NCBI RefSeq assembly: GCF_010389155.1
Contig: NC_057769.1
Coordinates: 10,974,735-11,038,734, forward strand
DNA: 64,000 bases
From: Erigeron canadensis
Lineage: Eukaryota > Streptophyta > Magnoliopsida > Asterales > Asteraceae
Direction of reading: 5' to 3'
The translations under genes were made by a program, and so were the position numbers. Numbering within the stretch: the first letter of the stretch is position 1; the number at the start of each line of letters is the position of its first letter. The notes under the pieces were generated by a model, which did no database searches, had not been told where the DNA came from, and saw nothing but the letters and a program-made list of their open reading frames with translations. Positions 1-12,500 of this stretch are shown here, piece by piece.

Positions 1-595
1 GATCCATTAAGTTTGATTTGGTTCACAATATGAGCTTTTCAAATTGTCAGATCGAAAAATCTGAATCGAGGAAAACGAAGGAACTATTAGCCTAATCTTA
101 AACACCCCTGGGCTGAATACCTGAATATAGGCCACTGCAAAGTGATTAATAGTAAAAGCCCAAAATAAATAAAAGGCTTGTGCTCTCAGCCCAAATATGT
201 ATATATTGTAGCCTGTAGCCATTCCAAAGCCTAGCCCATAGTTTTGTGGGTTATGACAAATTTTTTTACTGAACATTCAGTTGGGATATAACATCAAGAA
301 TGCTTCGCTGTATAATGGTGAAGCCTTGAATGTACCTTTGATAACAAGTAGTTGACCATATGCCGTTACAAGTATTTGGAGGTAAAAACCCCAAGACTTG
401 CCATGCCTGAAGGTCGAACTTAAGACTTTGGTAAAAGCGAGAGTGCCCCTGAACAACTAATAATTTTCATATACAATAAACTACAGTTGAATTAAATTTA
501 ATTTAAAAGATCCATCTTAATAAAATCCGGCTTTGTTTAAAGAGCAAATCAAACAAAACATATATTACAAATATGTCATTGATTTTTTTACATAA

Positions 596-760
596 CAGTG
601 GCGGATTTTGATTCATTTAATAGGGGAACGAAAGTCATGAGACCTAAAAATATCACTAAAAAAAAATACTTCGAGGGTGTCAAAAGTCATAAGATTTAGA
701 AATAACACTAAAAAAAAAAAACTAGATTTCATAATAAGTAATTTTAAGTGATTTATATTT
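596..760 (+). mobile_element. hAT-like element end fragment
   Basis: It begins CAGTGGCGGATTTTG, closely resembling the terminus CAGTGGCGGATATAG of the complete element at 36013-37167. An imperfect direct repeat of about 55 bases follows (AAAGTCATGAGACC... / AAAGTCATAAGATT...). No matching right end was found nearby, so this is probably a truncated copy. Confidence 0.4.
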
Positions 761-1035
761 TGATAGAAGTATTTGGTAAAGTAATTGAAACAATATTAAA
801 AATATATAAATAATATAAAACTGACGATACATATAAAGCAAACACATAAACTTTTTAACGTGATTTATGTAACTTTTAAATATACTAAAATGAGTTGACA
901 TCTGATTAAAGCTTTTGGTTTAAAGTTTTTTCAAAAATTAAGCTTGAATTTTTTGTTCGACCCGGGTTAATTCAATTTTTTTTATAAGGTTAGTTTTGAT
1001 TCAGACGTGTTGGAGACAATTTTAACTAGCGCTTT

Positions 1036-1125
1036 ACTGGACCTCCAACCCCTTCCACATAGAAAAAATCCCGAGATGAGATCCCTAAGACTCGAACCTG
1101 AGACCTTAGAAAAACTCACCTCTGG
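1036..1125 (-). mobile_element. tRNA-derived SINE fragment
   Basis: On the minus strand it reads GGTTCGAGTC (plus strand 1089-1098), a good Pol III B box, followed by a stretch rich in CCTTAGGGATC. The A box is weak and the ends are not defined. Confidence 0.4.
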
Positions 1126-1338
1126 GTTAATTTAATGACAATTGCAAAAACTGCAAACTATATAATATCATCCAATCCTTTTATTTAAATTTTTTATATT
1201 TAATTTCCATAAAAACGCCATATTTAACGCTGTTTAACTTATCAAGTGAAAAAAATAACATAACTTTTGGGCACAGGATATTAAGCTAACATACTTCTTG
1301 GTTCACTTTTGATATATCATAAGTTAGGTGGCCAAAAG

Positions 1339-1347
1339 TATATATCC
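1339..1347 (+). promoter_or_regulatory. Probable TATA box of the Ycf33-like gene
   Basis: TATATATCC lies about 120 bases upstream of the ATG at 1466, a plausible distance with a short 5' untranslated region. The region between is CT/A-rich, as is usual for plant leaders. Confidence 0.35.
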
Positions 1348-1465
1348 ACATCAAAATATCAAATGAAGATTACCTTATCACTACCACTCACTACCATATA
1401 TCTTCCTATCCCATTTCCAAACTTTTAAGTTTTCAAATATCAAAACCTCAAAAACACAAACAAAA

Positions 1466-2029
1466 ATGAAGAGCTTCACCTTAAGATCACAATTCTACAT
1501 CCCAAATCACTCAAATCTCATCCCCAAGAACCCATCACAACTCACTAAAGCACATCCAAGATTCAAACTATCAAACAAACCAATACAGTTTGACTTACAA
1601 AAAGTCAAAACTGTTCCAAAATGCAACAAGTTATCTTCTATAGAAAAACTATCAGAACATGCAGAGCCTTATCCAAATGGGCCTCTAGAAAAAGTTGACA
1701 GCTCAAGATATGTGATAGTAGGAGCTGTTTCTGTTGGGCTAATGATGCTGCTTATGAGTTTTGATGATAACCAAAAGGCATTAGCATTTGGACCAGAAGG
1801 CCCATTAATGGAAGATTTTTGGGATAATATGAGAAGATATGGGCTATATGCATTGACTGTGAGTAGTGGTGTTTTATATGCAGTTTTTCAGCCTCTTTAT
1901 GAGTTATTGAAGAACCCCATTTCAGCCATTCTTGTTTTGACAATTCTTGGTGGTGGATTTTATATTGTTTCTCAAGTGGTTTCTGCCATGGTTGGCATTA
2001 CCGAGTTTAGTTACGAGTATACTTACTAG
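1466..2029 (+). CDS. Chloroplast-targeted Ycf33-like (DUF751) membrane protein
   Basis: This is a single-exon gene of 187 residues. The first ~65 residues are rich in Ser, Lys, Asn and Pro and poor in acidic residues, as expected of a chloroplast transit peptide. A hydrophobic segment (about residues 73-90) precedes ALAFGPEGP, which resembles a thylakoid processing region. The C-terminal ~70 residues follow the Ycf33/DUF751 pattern: a FW(D/N)N start, a hydrophobic helix, LLKNPISAIL, a second hydrophobic stretch, then SAMVGI. Ycf33 is plastid-encoded in many algae and conserved in cyanobacteria; its function is not firmly known. A nuclear copy with a transit peptide fits transfer to the nucleus. 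The start is the first ATG after an A-rich leader. The family call rests on remembered motif pattern, not on a search. Confidence 0.7.
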   Translation: MKSFTLRSQFYIPNHSNLIPKNPSQLTKAHPRFKLSNKPIQFDLQKVKTVPKCNKLSSIEKLSEHAEPYPNGPLEKVDSSRYVIVGAVSVGLMMLLMSFDDNQKALAFGPEGPLMEDFWDNMRRYGLYALTVSSGVLYAVFQPLYELLKNPISAILVLTILGGGFYIVSQVVSAMVGITEFSYEYTY

Positions 2030-2204
2030 CTATTATGTTTTAATAACTGGACATGTTTATCATATGATGATAATAGTTATTGTAATCATAAACTTTGGTT
2101 GATTCTATATTTGTTTTAATAGAATATGCTATAGTTTTATGGTTATTGCTTCATTGTCAAGTTGTATAATTGTCCCAATGTCCCCATATATAAGTCAGAT
2201 TTAA

Positions 2205-3410
2205 CAGAAAGTGCAAAGCTTTAAGCTTGGATATATTCTGTATTTTGTCCTTAATCTTATTTATGTACCTTGCTTTGTCATATAGTACAAGATAATGTAA
2301 GTAAAATCATGGATCTTTCTTTCCTCCCAAAATAAAGAATCAGGCTTGCAATTCTCTGTATACAAAACCTGGAGGTGACAAACCACCTGCCCTCATGTAC
2401 AAAAACAGCAACTTTCACCAATTTTCTTTATGTTTATGATGGTTTGAGTATATGCACCCGTTTTCATTATCTTGCTCGTTACAAGTATAAAGGGTCTTGA
2501 CTTGATCACACAATGGCAAACGATGGTATGGATGATGCGCTACTCAAAATGGGAAGCGAGTATAAAATTCATGGAGTCATTTGAAGCACACTGTTAATAA
2601 GCATATTAATACTTGATATCCGAAATGATAGGGCAGAGTGCCCGAGGTTGCTTAGTTCTCAATAATGCATGGGAGTACATCTACATCAGCAAAAAGTTTC
2701 ATATATGTAATGCATAATAGCTAGGTAAACTGATCTATTAACATGAATGATTAAGGTTACAAGTATGAGAGAATTTCTACTTGTTTGAATCTTCATAACA
2801 TTGCGTTTATAATATGACACCTGCTTAGTTGTACTCCCTTATTGTGCTCTCACAGAAGTTACATTGTAGTCTCCGTTGATGCCATACCTTTATCGCATTG
2901 AGTCCATGTCATAAAATTGCTGTATTTGTTCTACAGTTTATCGGAGGAGGTTGATTTTAATGCTCCAACCCCTGTTCTTCAGTTAGATGATGACATTGAT
3001 GATACAGTTGTTCTGTCACTTCCAGTTCTTGAGAAACAAATGAAGAGAATTCATTAATATACTCGGTGCTCGTCACGCTTTATCATGGGAAGTTCTGGCT
3101 CCATATCACTCTGTTCTTTTACTCACAAATATCCTGTATCAAAGCTTTCCAAACACTTATCAGATGTTCATAAAAGCTTCTTGCCACATTCTACCACGAC
3201 TATAACATTACAACCAATAGCGATCCAAACAGAATAATTTCCATTATAGAACGACCAAAGGGGTCAATGGCCCGTTTGGCAAACTAGATACATATCAATT
3301 ACTTTATTTTCCATTCTTACGACAACATACTACACATGCAAGAAGTTTCAGAAATTTTGTGACAACCTTCGTAACACAACTCAACACAATTGACCTTATA
3401 CTACGCTATT
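2205..3410 (+). repeat. Segmental duplication, copy 1 (TPK region)
   Basis: This stretch matches 4677-6928 plus 9459-9506 base for base over long runs, starting at AAGCTTGGATATATTCTG and running through the 3' flank to AACACAACTCAACACAA. Relative to copy 2 it lacks about 950 bases of channel coding sequence, the SINE at 6733 and the LTR at 6934. Confidence 0.85.
2513..3240 (+). pseudogene. Tandem-pore K+ channel pseudogene (internally deleted)
   Basis: The start matches the intact gene at 4962 (ATGGCA..CGATGGTATGGATGATGCG, giving MANDGMDDALLKMGSE). After codon 16 the sequence jumps to what corresponds to the end of exon 2 (GTCATTTGAAGCACACTG) and meets a stop at codon 24. Both pores and the EF hands are gone, so no channel can be made. 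The 3' part (2940-3240) is the counterpart of 6400-6690, including EEV(D/E)FNA and TPVLQLD. Confidence 0.85.
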
Positions 3411-4439
3411 ATCCAAACGACCCGTTTAGTGACAAATTGGGCAAAATATTAAGAACACATGTTTAACAGTACCGTTCATGTTGGCAGGTTTGGATTCGTG
3501 AGTTGGCGGGTTGTAATTATCCAACTCTAACATTTTAGTTATACTGACCAAAGTCTTCTTAAAGTTTAAAAAACTGAAAATAACATAACCATTTTTTCTA
3601 TAATTATAACTTTTTCAACGAGTTGTAAGCAAAAATAACTTTTTGTTTCTAAGAGAAGATAAAATTATGTCAACTGTTGGTAGCATTGCACTAATTGCAG
3701 TAGAAGCCAAAAAATGACTAATTACATATATCTTTTTAAAGTTTTATAATTTTGCCTATGTTTTTAGGGCCTCAAATATATAAATTTTGTATAAGGCGGG
3801 CGTCCAAATACTAAGGGATGTCCTGGACGACCAATTCTAGAGATGTTCTATAGCCTTCTCACTGAAACTAAGAGATAAGTGTAGTACTAGTATAAGAAGA
3901 ATATAAAGTATTTTGTCAATCTGACTTTCAACATCGAGGTGGCTAACAAAATACTTTTGATATGTGTAGACATTACTTTACCATTGAGCAGTAATGCTAT
4001 GACGTTTATCTGTTATCTCTTGTTACATGAAGTCTCTATAAACACTACTTTTAATTAAAAAAAACCTCAAGGGGGTAGCATAATGTTAAAGTGTTATAGG
4101 TGAAAATATCTATAGATCTCAAGTGCCATGGAGGTTTACCCACGACAATTCCAGGCTACCCGTAAAACAGTTAGCGGCGCAGCTTGTTGTCTGTCTACAT
4201 TCTATTTCTATTTATTGATTTATTGTTATTAAGGTATAAAAAAATGATTAAAGAAAAAAACAAAAAAGAAGAAGATCATGGGAAATTGTTTCCAAGGAAT
4301 ATACAAAATAGACTGATCAAATCCATGATATAGATAATAATAATTTCTATGAATAAGACATCTATTGTCATTATACTAAAAAGTCTCACTTGATCTGCTT
4401 AAAATGCGTTTAGTATTTTTAAATGATTTGTACTTTAAT
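3411..4439. other. Intergenic DNA between duplication copies
   Basis: AT-rich, with no gene recognised. The segment at 4640-4680 ends AACCAAACGGACCC followed by TTA, resembling one terminus of a PIF/Harbinger element, but no opposite end was found. Confidence 0.5.
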
Positions 4440-4640
4440 TTAATCTAATTATAACGTTAAAACTGCTTACGACTATTGTCGTCCATTACAGTCAAAAGTC
4501 TCCTCTGATCTGATCTACGCAATGTCATTGCAATAACCCTTACTTCATCTATAAAATTAGTTTCCTTACGAATATTCTCATAAATCAAAACCAAACAAAA
4601 TACAAGCATACAATCTTTTCCGTTTACGAATTCCAATTTC
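4440..4640 (+). promoter_or_regulatory. Orphan NLR leader (no gene attached)
   Basis: It shares long runs with the leaders of NLR1 (14390-14510) and NLR3: AGTCAAAAGTC, TTTGATCTGATCTAC-type sequence, TGCAATAACCC, CTTCATCT, and the pre-ATG stretch ending CATACAATCTTT. No CC-NBS coding sequence follows; the TPK duplication starts instead at about 4677. Confidence 0.75.
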
Positions 4641-4961
4641 TATGAATTCCATAGGATTCCAGCGAACCAAACGGACCCTTAGAAAGTGTGAAGCTTGGAT
4701 ATATTCTGTATTTTGTCCTCGGATTTAGTACCTTGCTTTGTCATATAGTACAAGATAATGTATGTAAAATCATGGATCTTTCTTTCCTCCCAAAATAAAG
4801 AATTATGCTGCAATTCTCCATATACGAAACCTGAAGGCGACAAACCACCTTTCATGTACAAATACAACAACTTTTACCGATTTTATTCCTGTTCATGATT
4901 TTTTGATCAGTATATCACCCTTGTTCATTACAAGAAGAAAGGGTCTTGGCTTGATCACACA

Positions 4962-5996
4962 ATGGCAGACGATGATATCAACGATGCGCTGCTCAAAAGG
5001 GGAAGCGAGTGTGAAAGCCAACCTCTTATTTACCCGCCGTCAATCTCTACAAACCAGTTTAGTTTAAAACAAGTTTTAGTTATCTTGGTTGCATACCTAA
5101 CCGTGGGAACGATCTGTTTTTCTCTAATCCAAGATCAAATCAGCGGCAAGAAAACAAACAAAATTATTGATGCGGTCTATTTCTGTGTCATCACAATGAC
5201 GGCTGCAGGATATGGTGACGTAGGACCAGAAACAAATTTGGCGAAGTCTTTAGCTTGTATCTTTGTGTTTACAGGCATGGCTCTTGGTGGCTTTGTACTT
5301 AGTAAAGCAGCAGATTACATAGTTGGAAAGCAGGAAATCTTGTTTGTAAAAGCGATACACATGCGTGAAACCTATGGCCAAGATAAGATCCTCAAAGAAG
5401 CCGAAACATATAAAGTCAAGTACAAGTTTCTTACTATTCTTATACTAATAATTATTCTCGTGACTATTGGAACTCTATTCTTGTCTCTTGTTGAAAAATT
5501 GAGCTACTTTGAGGCTTTTTATTGTGTTTGTGCTACAATTACGACTTTGGGTTATGGGGACAAAAGCTTCTCGACTCAACCAGGGCGTTTGTTTGCCATT
5601 TTCTGGATCTTGATTACTACCGTTTCTTTAGCGCAGCTATTTGTTTATTTAGTTGAACTATGGACTGACAACAGACGAAGAGTACTTGTACATTGGGTAC
5701 TAAACAGGAAATTGACGATCCAAGATCTTGAGAAAGCTGATCTTGACAATGACAAAGTTGTCAGGTACACTAAGAACACCAACATTCCTTGTTGAACTCC
5801 ATATAAAAATGCTAATTAAAATCTATTATGCAGTGTTGCAGAATATGTTTTATATAAACTGAGAGAGATGGGGAAGGTGAGTGACGAAGATATTGCGACT
5901 GTGGCAGAAGGATTTAAAAATCTTGATAAAGATCACTCAGGAACATTGACAGCCAATGATATAAAACTCGTGCAGTCATTTGAAGCACACTGTTGA
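4962..5996 (+). CDS. TPK: Tandem-pore K+ channel (TPK/KCO family), two exons
   Basis: Exon 1 is 4962-5764 and exon 2 is 5834-5996, with a 69-base GT-AG intron; the frame is kept (split codon AG|T). The product is 321 residues, slightly shorter than TPK1-type channels. It shows TM1 (~34-57), pore 1 with AAGYGD (~84-89), TM2 (~97-115), TM3 (~150-170), pore 2 with TLGYGD (~190-195), and TM4 (~207-230). The C-terminal tail has a degenerate EF hand (DLDNDKVV) and a good one in exon 2 (DKDHSGTLTANDI). TPKs are Ca2+-activated K+ channels, usually in the vacuolar membrane. The short N-terminus has no RSxSxP 14-3-3 motif, which is known in TPK1, so regulation may differ. The first pore has Ala-Ala where Thr-Val/Ile is more usual before GYGD. 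The start ATG is conserved in the deleted copy. Confidence 0.9.
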
Positions 5997-6380
5997 TAAG
6001 CATATTAATACTTCTACCCACACTGTTGCCCGAGGTTGCTTAATTCTCAAAGTTGCGGGGGAGTTCATCAGCAAAGCCAAAAAGTTTCATATATGTAACA
6101 CATAATAGTTAGGTAAAATGATTTATTAACATGAATGATTAGTGTTACAAGTATGAGAGAATTTCTACATGTTTGAATCTTTACAACATTGCGTTATTAG
6201 TAAAGGGTAATGGAGGGAACCCTAGCTCCGGTACCACAATTAGTATAACTATTAGTTACATTGCGTTATTAGTATGACACCTGCTTATCTGTACTCCGCT
6301 ATTTGTGCTCTCACAGAAGTTACATTGTGGTCTCTATTGATGCCATACCTTTATGACATATAGTCCATGTCATATAATTT

Positions 6381-6690
6381 ATGTATTTCTTCTATAGTAT
6401 ATCGGAGGAGGTTGAGTTTAATGCCCTAACTCCTGTTCTTCAGTTAGATGTTGACACTGATGATACAGTTGTTCTCTCATTTCTAGTTCCTGAGCAACAA
6501 ATGAAGAGCGTTTCTGATATGCCCGTTGCTCGGGAAGTTATGGGTGCATGTCAGTCTGTTCTTTTACTCAAAAACATCCTGTACCAAAGTTTTCCAAGCA
6601 GTTATCAAATGCTAATAAAAGCTTCTACCCACATTCTACCACGGTCCACGACTATAACATTACAACCAATAGTGACCCAAACAACATAAC
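6381..6690 (+). pseudogene. Unrecognised gene remnant downstream of TPK
   Basis: An acidic open stretch (SEEVEFNALTP, QLDVDTDDTVVLS) follows a possible acceptor before 6400. The same stretch occurs in copy 1 at 2940-3060, where it soon meets a stop. Conservation in both copies suggests a former exon. I do not recognise the family. A 3' continuation of the TPK transcript is not excluded. Confidence 0.35.
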
Positions 6691-6732
6691 TTCCATTATA
6701 AAACGACTAAACGGGTCAATGGCCAATTTGGT

Positions 6733-6868
6733 ACTTTTTGCCATCACCACTTTGGTGGGGTGGTAGAGGCGTTGTCCTCTTAGGGAAAATATCAAGGTTC
6801 AAACCTTGGCAATGGTGTTTCTTGATGTGTTTAAATAAGGTACCGTTAGTTTAAAATTTGCTCTTCAA
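6733..6868 (+). mobile_element. tRNA-derived SINE
   Basis: The A box is TGGTAGAGGC (6761-6770), the B box is GGTTCAAACC (6796-6805), and it ends in a poly-A run. Copy 1 of the duplication (3270-3295) lacks the insertion: GGCCCGTTTGGCA runs straight into GATACATAT. This empty site defines the element. Confidence 0.75.
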
Positions 6869-6933
6869 AAAAAGATACATATTGATTACACTTCCCATTT
6901 ATACAACCAAATACTACGCATGCAAGAACTTGT

Positions 6934-9453
6934 TGTAACATTCGAGAAATTTAACTTTTGTTGACCCGTTAGTTTTGTGTACATTTGATTAATGATGATC
7001 ATTTACTCTATATATGATCGAGTTTGGCTATGATTTAATTGTGTTCAAGGTGAATATGCATTTTATATATATAATGATCGTTTTTAGTCAAGTTGTGTTT
7101 ACATGATATTCAAGGTGTTTTATGAGATCGAATGGTCGTTAATGTAACGGTCGATTGCTAACTTGTGGTGAAACTAGATTGATTAAGCAAATGAACTATC
7201 CATGGGTCAACCCATACCCATGACCCAACCAAAGTCTTACACCCCTCTCCCTCTCATTCATTCATTTCCCTTATCTCTTTCTCTCTCTTAAATGCAAGAG
7301 CATTTAACTCTCTTGCACTCTCCTCCTTCTCTCTAAAATTAATACATCAAATTAAATGTTTCAAACAAGATTTTGTTAGGGTTATTCATCTATATCATTA
7401 TCTTATCAACATATCAAAAATTTGGGTTTATAAGTGCAAGAAATCATCCAATTCGGGTCATTTTCGGGTTTGACACTTTGGTGGAAGATTTGGTAAGTTA
7501 AAACTATCTCATATTCACCATTACATGTTTATAATCATGTTTCTAATCATATTCAAGTGTTTCCGGGTCACGAATTGAGCCAAAAGTCGAATTAGGGTTC
7601 TTGTTGCTAAATGGGTCAAAAATGAATTTTTTTTGTTAATTTGATAATGGGTCGAAATGATGAAGTGGGTTATGCCCAACCATGTCTAAGAATACTTGTG
7701 TATACCTTAAGTGAGTCTTTTTCCCTTCAAAAATTGGTTTTAGGTCGATTTAGGGTTTTGGTGTTCTTGGTGAAGTCTTGGCCGAAAATCAACATCTAAT
7801 TGATGTTATGGAATGAAATTTTGGGTTGGGAATTGTTTATCCACGTCCATTTATGTGTGTTTGAGCTTCACAAAGTCGAATTTGAGGTTAAGTGTTAGTT
7901 TTGGGGGTTCATGGGTCGGTTTTGAAGGTCTTGGGGTAGTGTTTGGCTCATTTGGGGGCTGCTGGTTGACCAGGTGCAGACCTGGGCTTGCTGGGCAGTA
8001 ATTCCAGGCTGCGGCGCAGTGGCTGGGCAGGATCCTTGACTGCGGCGCAGTGAAGAAACACTGCTGCGCAGTCTGTTACTGCGGCGCAGTTGGTGCCTTT
8101 ATTTATTGAAACATTTCCTAGCTCGACTTTAGTTATCCTAGGATCGTCTCGACCTTTCCGAAATGTCCTCTTATGACCTTATTGGTGCTCTAAACAAGAC
8201 AAACCATTCGTTCAAAGTCGTGAGCCAGTTTTGGAACCAAAATTGAGATTTTAACTCAAACTATATACATATATATACATATATCTTTTGATCCGTAAGT
8301 CCGTTTTGGACGTATGACCTATCGTTGAAATCTTGGGAGAGTCTACTTTCTCATGGTATAACCCTTTTGAAGTAAATCCATTTCCATTTCTAAAAATGTC
8401 TTGTCAAAGTGTCTTGTTCTTACTCGGGAAAGTTGTTTAAGCGTTTGTGGGTTTGTGACTCGGTTTAAACTTACTAAATCAACTTGTTTAGGGTTATAGA
8501 GTTGACTTTGATGATATTATGATATACATTCATAGGTTGTGGACTCGTAGCGGTTGGTGAGCGTTAATAACCCTTTGTTAACTCGTTATTGTTACTTGGA
8601 AACCAAGGTGAGTTCATAGCCCCTTTCTTTACATGATTGTGGGATGAAAAGTGTACATCGTGTTCATAGTTTAGTTTGATCGTTATATGTTCCTGTATGT
8701 ATGTAATCAAGGTTGTGTGGTTGTTTGGCTAGTTTATCAAGGTTATATGCTCGTTTGAATCATGAATCAAGGTTATATGATTGTTTGGCTAGTTTATCAA
8801 GGTTATGTGTTCATTTGAATTGTGAATCAAGGTTGTGTGATTGTATATGTTTGTATCAAGGTTATGGGGTTCATTAAATGATCCAATCAAGGTTTCAAGG
8901 CTTGGTGATCGTTTAACGATCCCAATTATGAGATCATTTAATGACCCAATCAAGGTTTCAAGGTTGTGTGATCGTTTATCGATCCAAATCAAGGTTTCAA
9001 GGTTTATGATCATTTAATGATCTAATTATGTTCATATCAAGGTTAAACGGTTATTATCCCGACACTTGTTTCTTATAGTCAAAATCTACGAACTCACCAA
9101 CTTTATGTTAACGCTTGTTAGTACGCTTTTCAGGTAATCAAGTGAATCAAAGACGTGATGGATGATTGAATTGCATGTGATAGGATTGAGCTTGGACTCT
9201 GTGGATCCGTGATTCATTGCACCCGTTTATGGGTTATGCCTAGGATCGTTAGCCATCATTTGGACTATCTCTTTTGTAAACTATTGATGGTGTTGTGCTC
9301 CTTGTGCATTATTTGATCCGTAACTTGTAATGGTACTTGAATTATGTATGGATTACTCAATCCTTGAATGCATTTAGCACCTCTACTTAATTTCCATGTC
9401 ACGCTGAGCTTTTCTACTAATGCCCCAAGTTTCCGCCTTGTTGGGGTGTTACA
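6934..9453 (+). mobile_element. Solo LTR of a long-LTR (Ty3-like) retrotransposon
   Basis: It begins TGTAACATTCG and ends GGGGTGTTACA, flanked by CTTGT (6929-6933) and CTTGC (9454-9458), a 5-bp target duplication with one change. Copy 1 of the TPK duplication gives the empty site. No gag, protease, reverse transcriptase or integrase coding was seen in the 2520 bases. Such long LTRs are typical of Tekay/Del-type chromoviruses, but that assignment is inference. Inside are several CTGCGGCGCAGT motifs (8010-8090). Confidence 0.75.
8690..9045 (+). repeat. Degenerate tandem repeat inside the solo LTR
   Basis: About ten spaced copies of ATCAAGGTT(A/T) lie in a 30-65 base degenerate unit (ATCAAGGTTATATG, ATCAAGGTTTCAAGG). 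Confidence 0.7.
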
Positions 9454-9506
9454 CTTGCAGACAATATTTGACAACTTTGAAACACAACTCAACACAATTT
9501 GACCTA

Positions 9507-12500
9507 GGGATGAGCAAAAAGTACCAAATCTCAATCACATACCAATCTTGGTCCGAATCCCAAAAGGGATCGGTGCCGGTACCTACTTTTGATGATTTTT
9601 GGTATCGGTACCAATGGGTGCCGGGACCGATTCCCGAAATACCAAGATAGTCCCGAAGTCCCGAAAATGTTCTAATGTGGCCGATCGAATTTGTTGTGTG
9701 GATAAGTATTATAGTGATGGTGGTTTTCAGGCCAATCAACATTTTTAATAGTATGCGACTGTATTAATTTCCGTGGCCAACGAATATTCGAGGGACATAT
9801 CATAAAATACAAAATGCGACCGTATTAATCTTTTGGGGCCAATTAATATGATTCATAATAAGCGACTGTATTATTATTTAGGCCAACAAATATTGAAGGG
9901 ACATATTAGTGTACAAATCATCGCATCAAATGTAACATACCAAACGCATTTTTTCGGGACCATACTTAAATCGGGTTTCAAGAGATGGTTTTGACACAAC
10001 TATAAAGAATAAAATATTATGATCCCCAATAAATATTTCTGAAGGCAACCTTGTTAGTACATCAAAAGTCAGGGATATCACAATATTTATACAAAGGATA
10101 ACAAACAACTAATTTTTCAAATAACATGCAACTTTTATAAAAAGAAATACACATTTAATCAAATAAAGTTTTGAGAGAAAAGATTTTACCGGAAGGATCC
10201 TAAGACCAACTAAAATATCCGTACAATAATATATACATATATAACAAATAAAAGTCTTGAAAGAAAAGATTGGACTGAAAAGCTTCTAATAACCTTTAGA
10301 ATATCCGTACCTTTTGCAACATACAAAACTAACAGTAATATGATTAATCGTTTAGCCATTGATCAAGTTTTTCTCGATCCATTTCTATATAACGTCTCGT
10401 GTCTTATTATATTTAAATCGAACGAAGAACTTTGTTTTATGCCATCATCGAAAAGTTTTTGTAGTCTGTTTCACGAGTTTGAATCAATATTATAGATCGA
10501 TTACCACAAAAACGTACGTACATTATTAGTATGCTTTTTATATCTATTATATAAACACAAGGTAGATATTTAAATGAGTTGATCTCGATATACCTCTATG
10601 GATGAAAGATGGGCCTCGTAAATGAACTCAAATAGATCTCGAAACGAACAAGAAACAACTCAAGGGTGATAGCTTAACCTGAAGAAGATCTAGCTACGAA
10701 CTTTCTGACCCACGATCTAAACATAGACTCTTGTTTCTAACTTTCTGATCAATATATCAAGGATTTGCGCTCAATGGAAGAGTGGGACGTACGATGGTGT
10801 GGTTTTTGTTTCGAATGGTGAAGATATGCTGAAAACTTATGATCGATGTGTATTTATATATATCTTAAGGTTGGGTTTGATGGATGAATAAAAGGGAATA
10901 AAATCTGACCCAATAAAATAGATTCTAGCTGAGTAATAGAGGATTTGATTTTATCTATTTTGATCGTCTCTTTGATTTATATGACCAAGTTTCTCCAATT
11001 TTGATCAAATAGTTAGTTTCACTTAATTAACACAAATTGCTTTTATGCTCAATTTGTCTACTGTCGCAAGCCGTGCAAGATAAGAAAAACTAAAAGAAGA
11101 TTTAATATTTGTATAGAACTTATGATTGTAGCTACAAAGTATATTTATTTGGCTTCATAAATTTGGAATACATGTAGTCGTGACCTACACCCAATCGACT
11201 TGAATTCTTTCTTTTCACTAATAATAATTATTATTATCTTAACAGTTATTGATTCATACATACATATCCCTTAGTAACTTTTGATTCAATTCATTTTATA
11301 TTTATTTGACATTACTTCATTTGTTTTTAAAGTCCATGATTCTAAATTACTTACATGTTGTCTAATATCTTTCTTAACCAACGTTATACATATTCACGTT
11401 AGTTTTTAAATTTCTTGTTCTATGACACTAATAATTTAATTATCAGAAATAAGGATGTTAGTGATATCGTTTTAATTAGCATACACGTTATAACAAACCA
11501 TCCACTTAGTATTATATCATTCTCTTAATACATTAGTGTCATTTTTTATTTTACGACTTAAGCTATATATATATATATATACTTACTTAGCCCATATTAA
11601 TACTTCTAATTTATATTTACTTAGATATTTAATTTGGGGTACCAAATTATCAATACCAACATACATCTACACTAAACTATATATATTAAATAAATAGATA
11701 AGCATTCAATACCCTAATAATCCTATTAAGTCATTAACCTTATTAAGTACCCTAATAAACCTTATTAAGTACATATCGATAAAGAGTGAAGAATGCGCAA
11801 ATTTTTCCACCACCATAATAGAACTTTTAATTATATATAAATATAGATATAGATATTAAGTACCCTAATAAACCATATTAAGTACATATCGATAAAACGT
11901 CAAGAATGCGCTAATTTTTCCACTACCATGATAGAACTTTTAATTATATATAGATATAAATTATTTGAAGTTTTATTAAATATTAAAACCTTTATATTTA
12001 TATAAGATGTGTAATTACCATCAAGGTTTCTAAACAATTATTGATATCCTGAAAAAATAAGATAAGTTATAAAATATATATAGCCTAAATTTAAACAAGA
12101 CAAACTAACACACTCGCCATTTCGATGTTGACCCGACCCGACCCGACCTGACCAAACCAACTAACACACTCACCTTTCGATTTAAATCAGTCAAAAATAA
12201 AGACCTACCTTGTTTAAAATCCTGGATTCGGATTCGCCACAGGATCTTAGTAATAGCTCTTCTACCAATGCTTGAATTTGAGTGGTTGCAACAGAGCTTG
12301 CAGTAACATTTTGAACACGTGCAATTGTAGTACATACCATTTTGAATGAAATCTAATATTTTAGAAAAAAGAAAAAAAAAATTAAAATAATAATAATAAT
12401 TGAGAAGTATATAGACTTCTAAGCATAGAACCATGAATTTCAAACCGAATGCACCCAATATCTTACACCTTGATGCAAAACTTTAGGCATAAACACATTT

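Larger units (their letters stand above)
1..1465. other. AT-rich intergenic DNA
   Basis: No gene is recognisable. It holds a hAT-like end fragment near 596, a SINE-like scrap near 1036-1125, and the probable promoter of the next gene. The short open frames show no family motif. Confidence 0.6.
4677..6928 (+). repeat. Segmental duplication, copy 2 (TPK region)
   Basis: Counterpart of 2205-3410, resuming at 9459-9506 after a solo LTR insertion. This copy keeps the full channel gene. It carries a SINE (6733-6868) that copy 1 lacks. Confidence 0.85.

Noticed and set aside
7813..8001. Open frame in the solo LTR
   Set aside because: Gly/Val-rich low-complexity reading in an LTR with no gag or pol motifs.
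9505..9670. CGGTACC-rich palindromic stretch as a regulatory element
   Set aside because: More likely the interior of a small non-autonomous transposon; ends not definable, so not claimed.
12105..12458. 117-codon minus-strand open frame
   Set aside because: Hydrophobic start and a (CGACC)n-derived end; low-complexity translation without family motifs.
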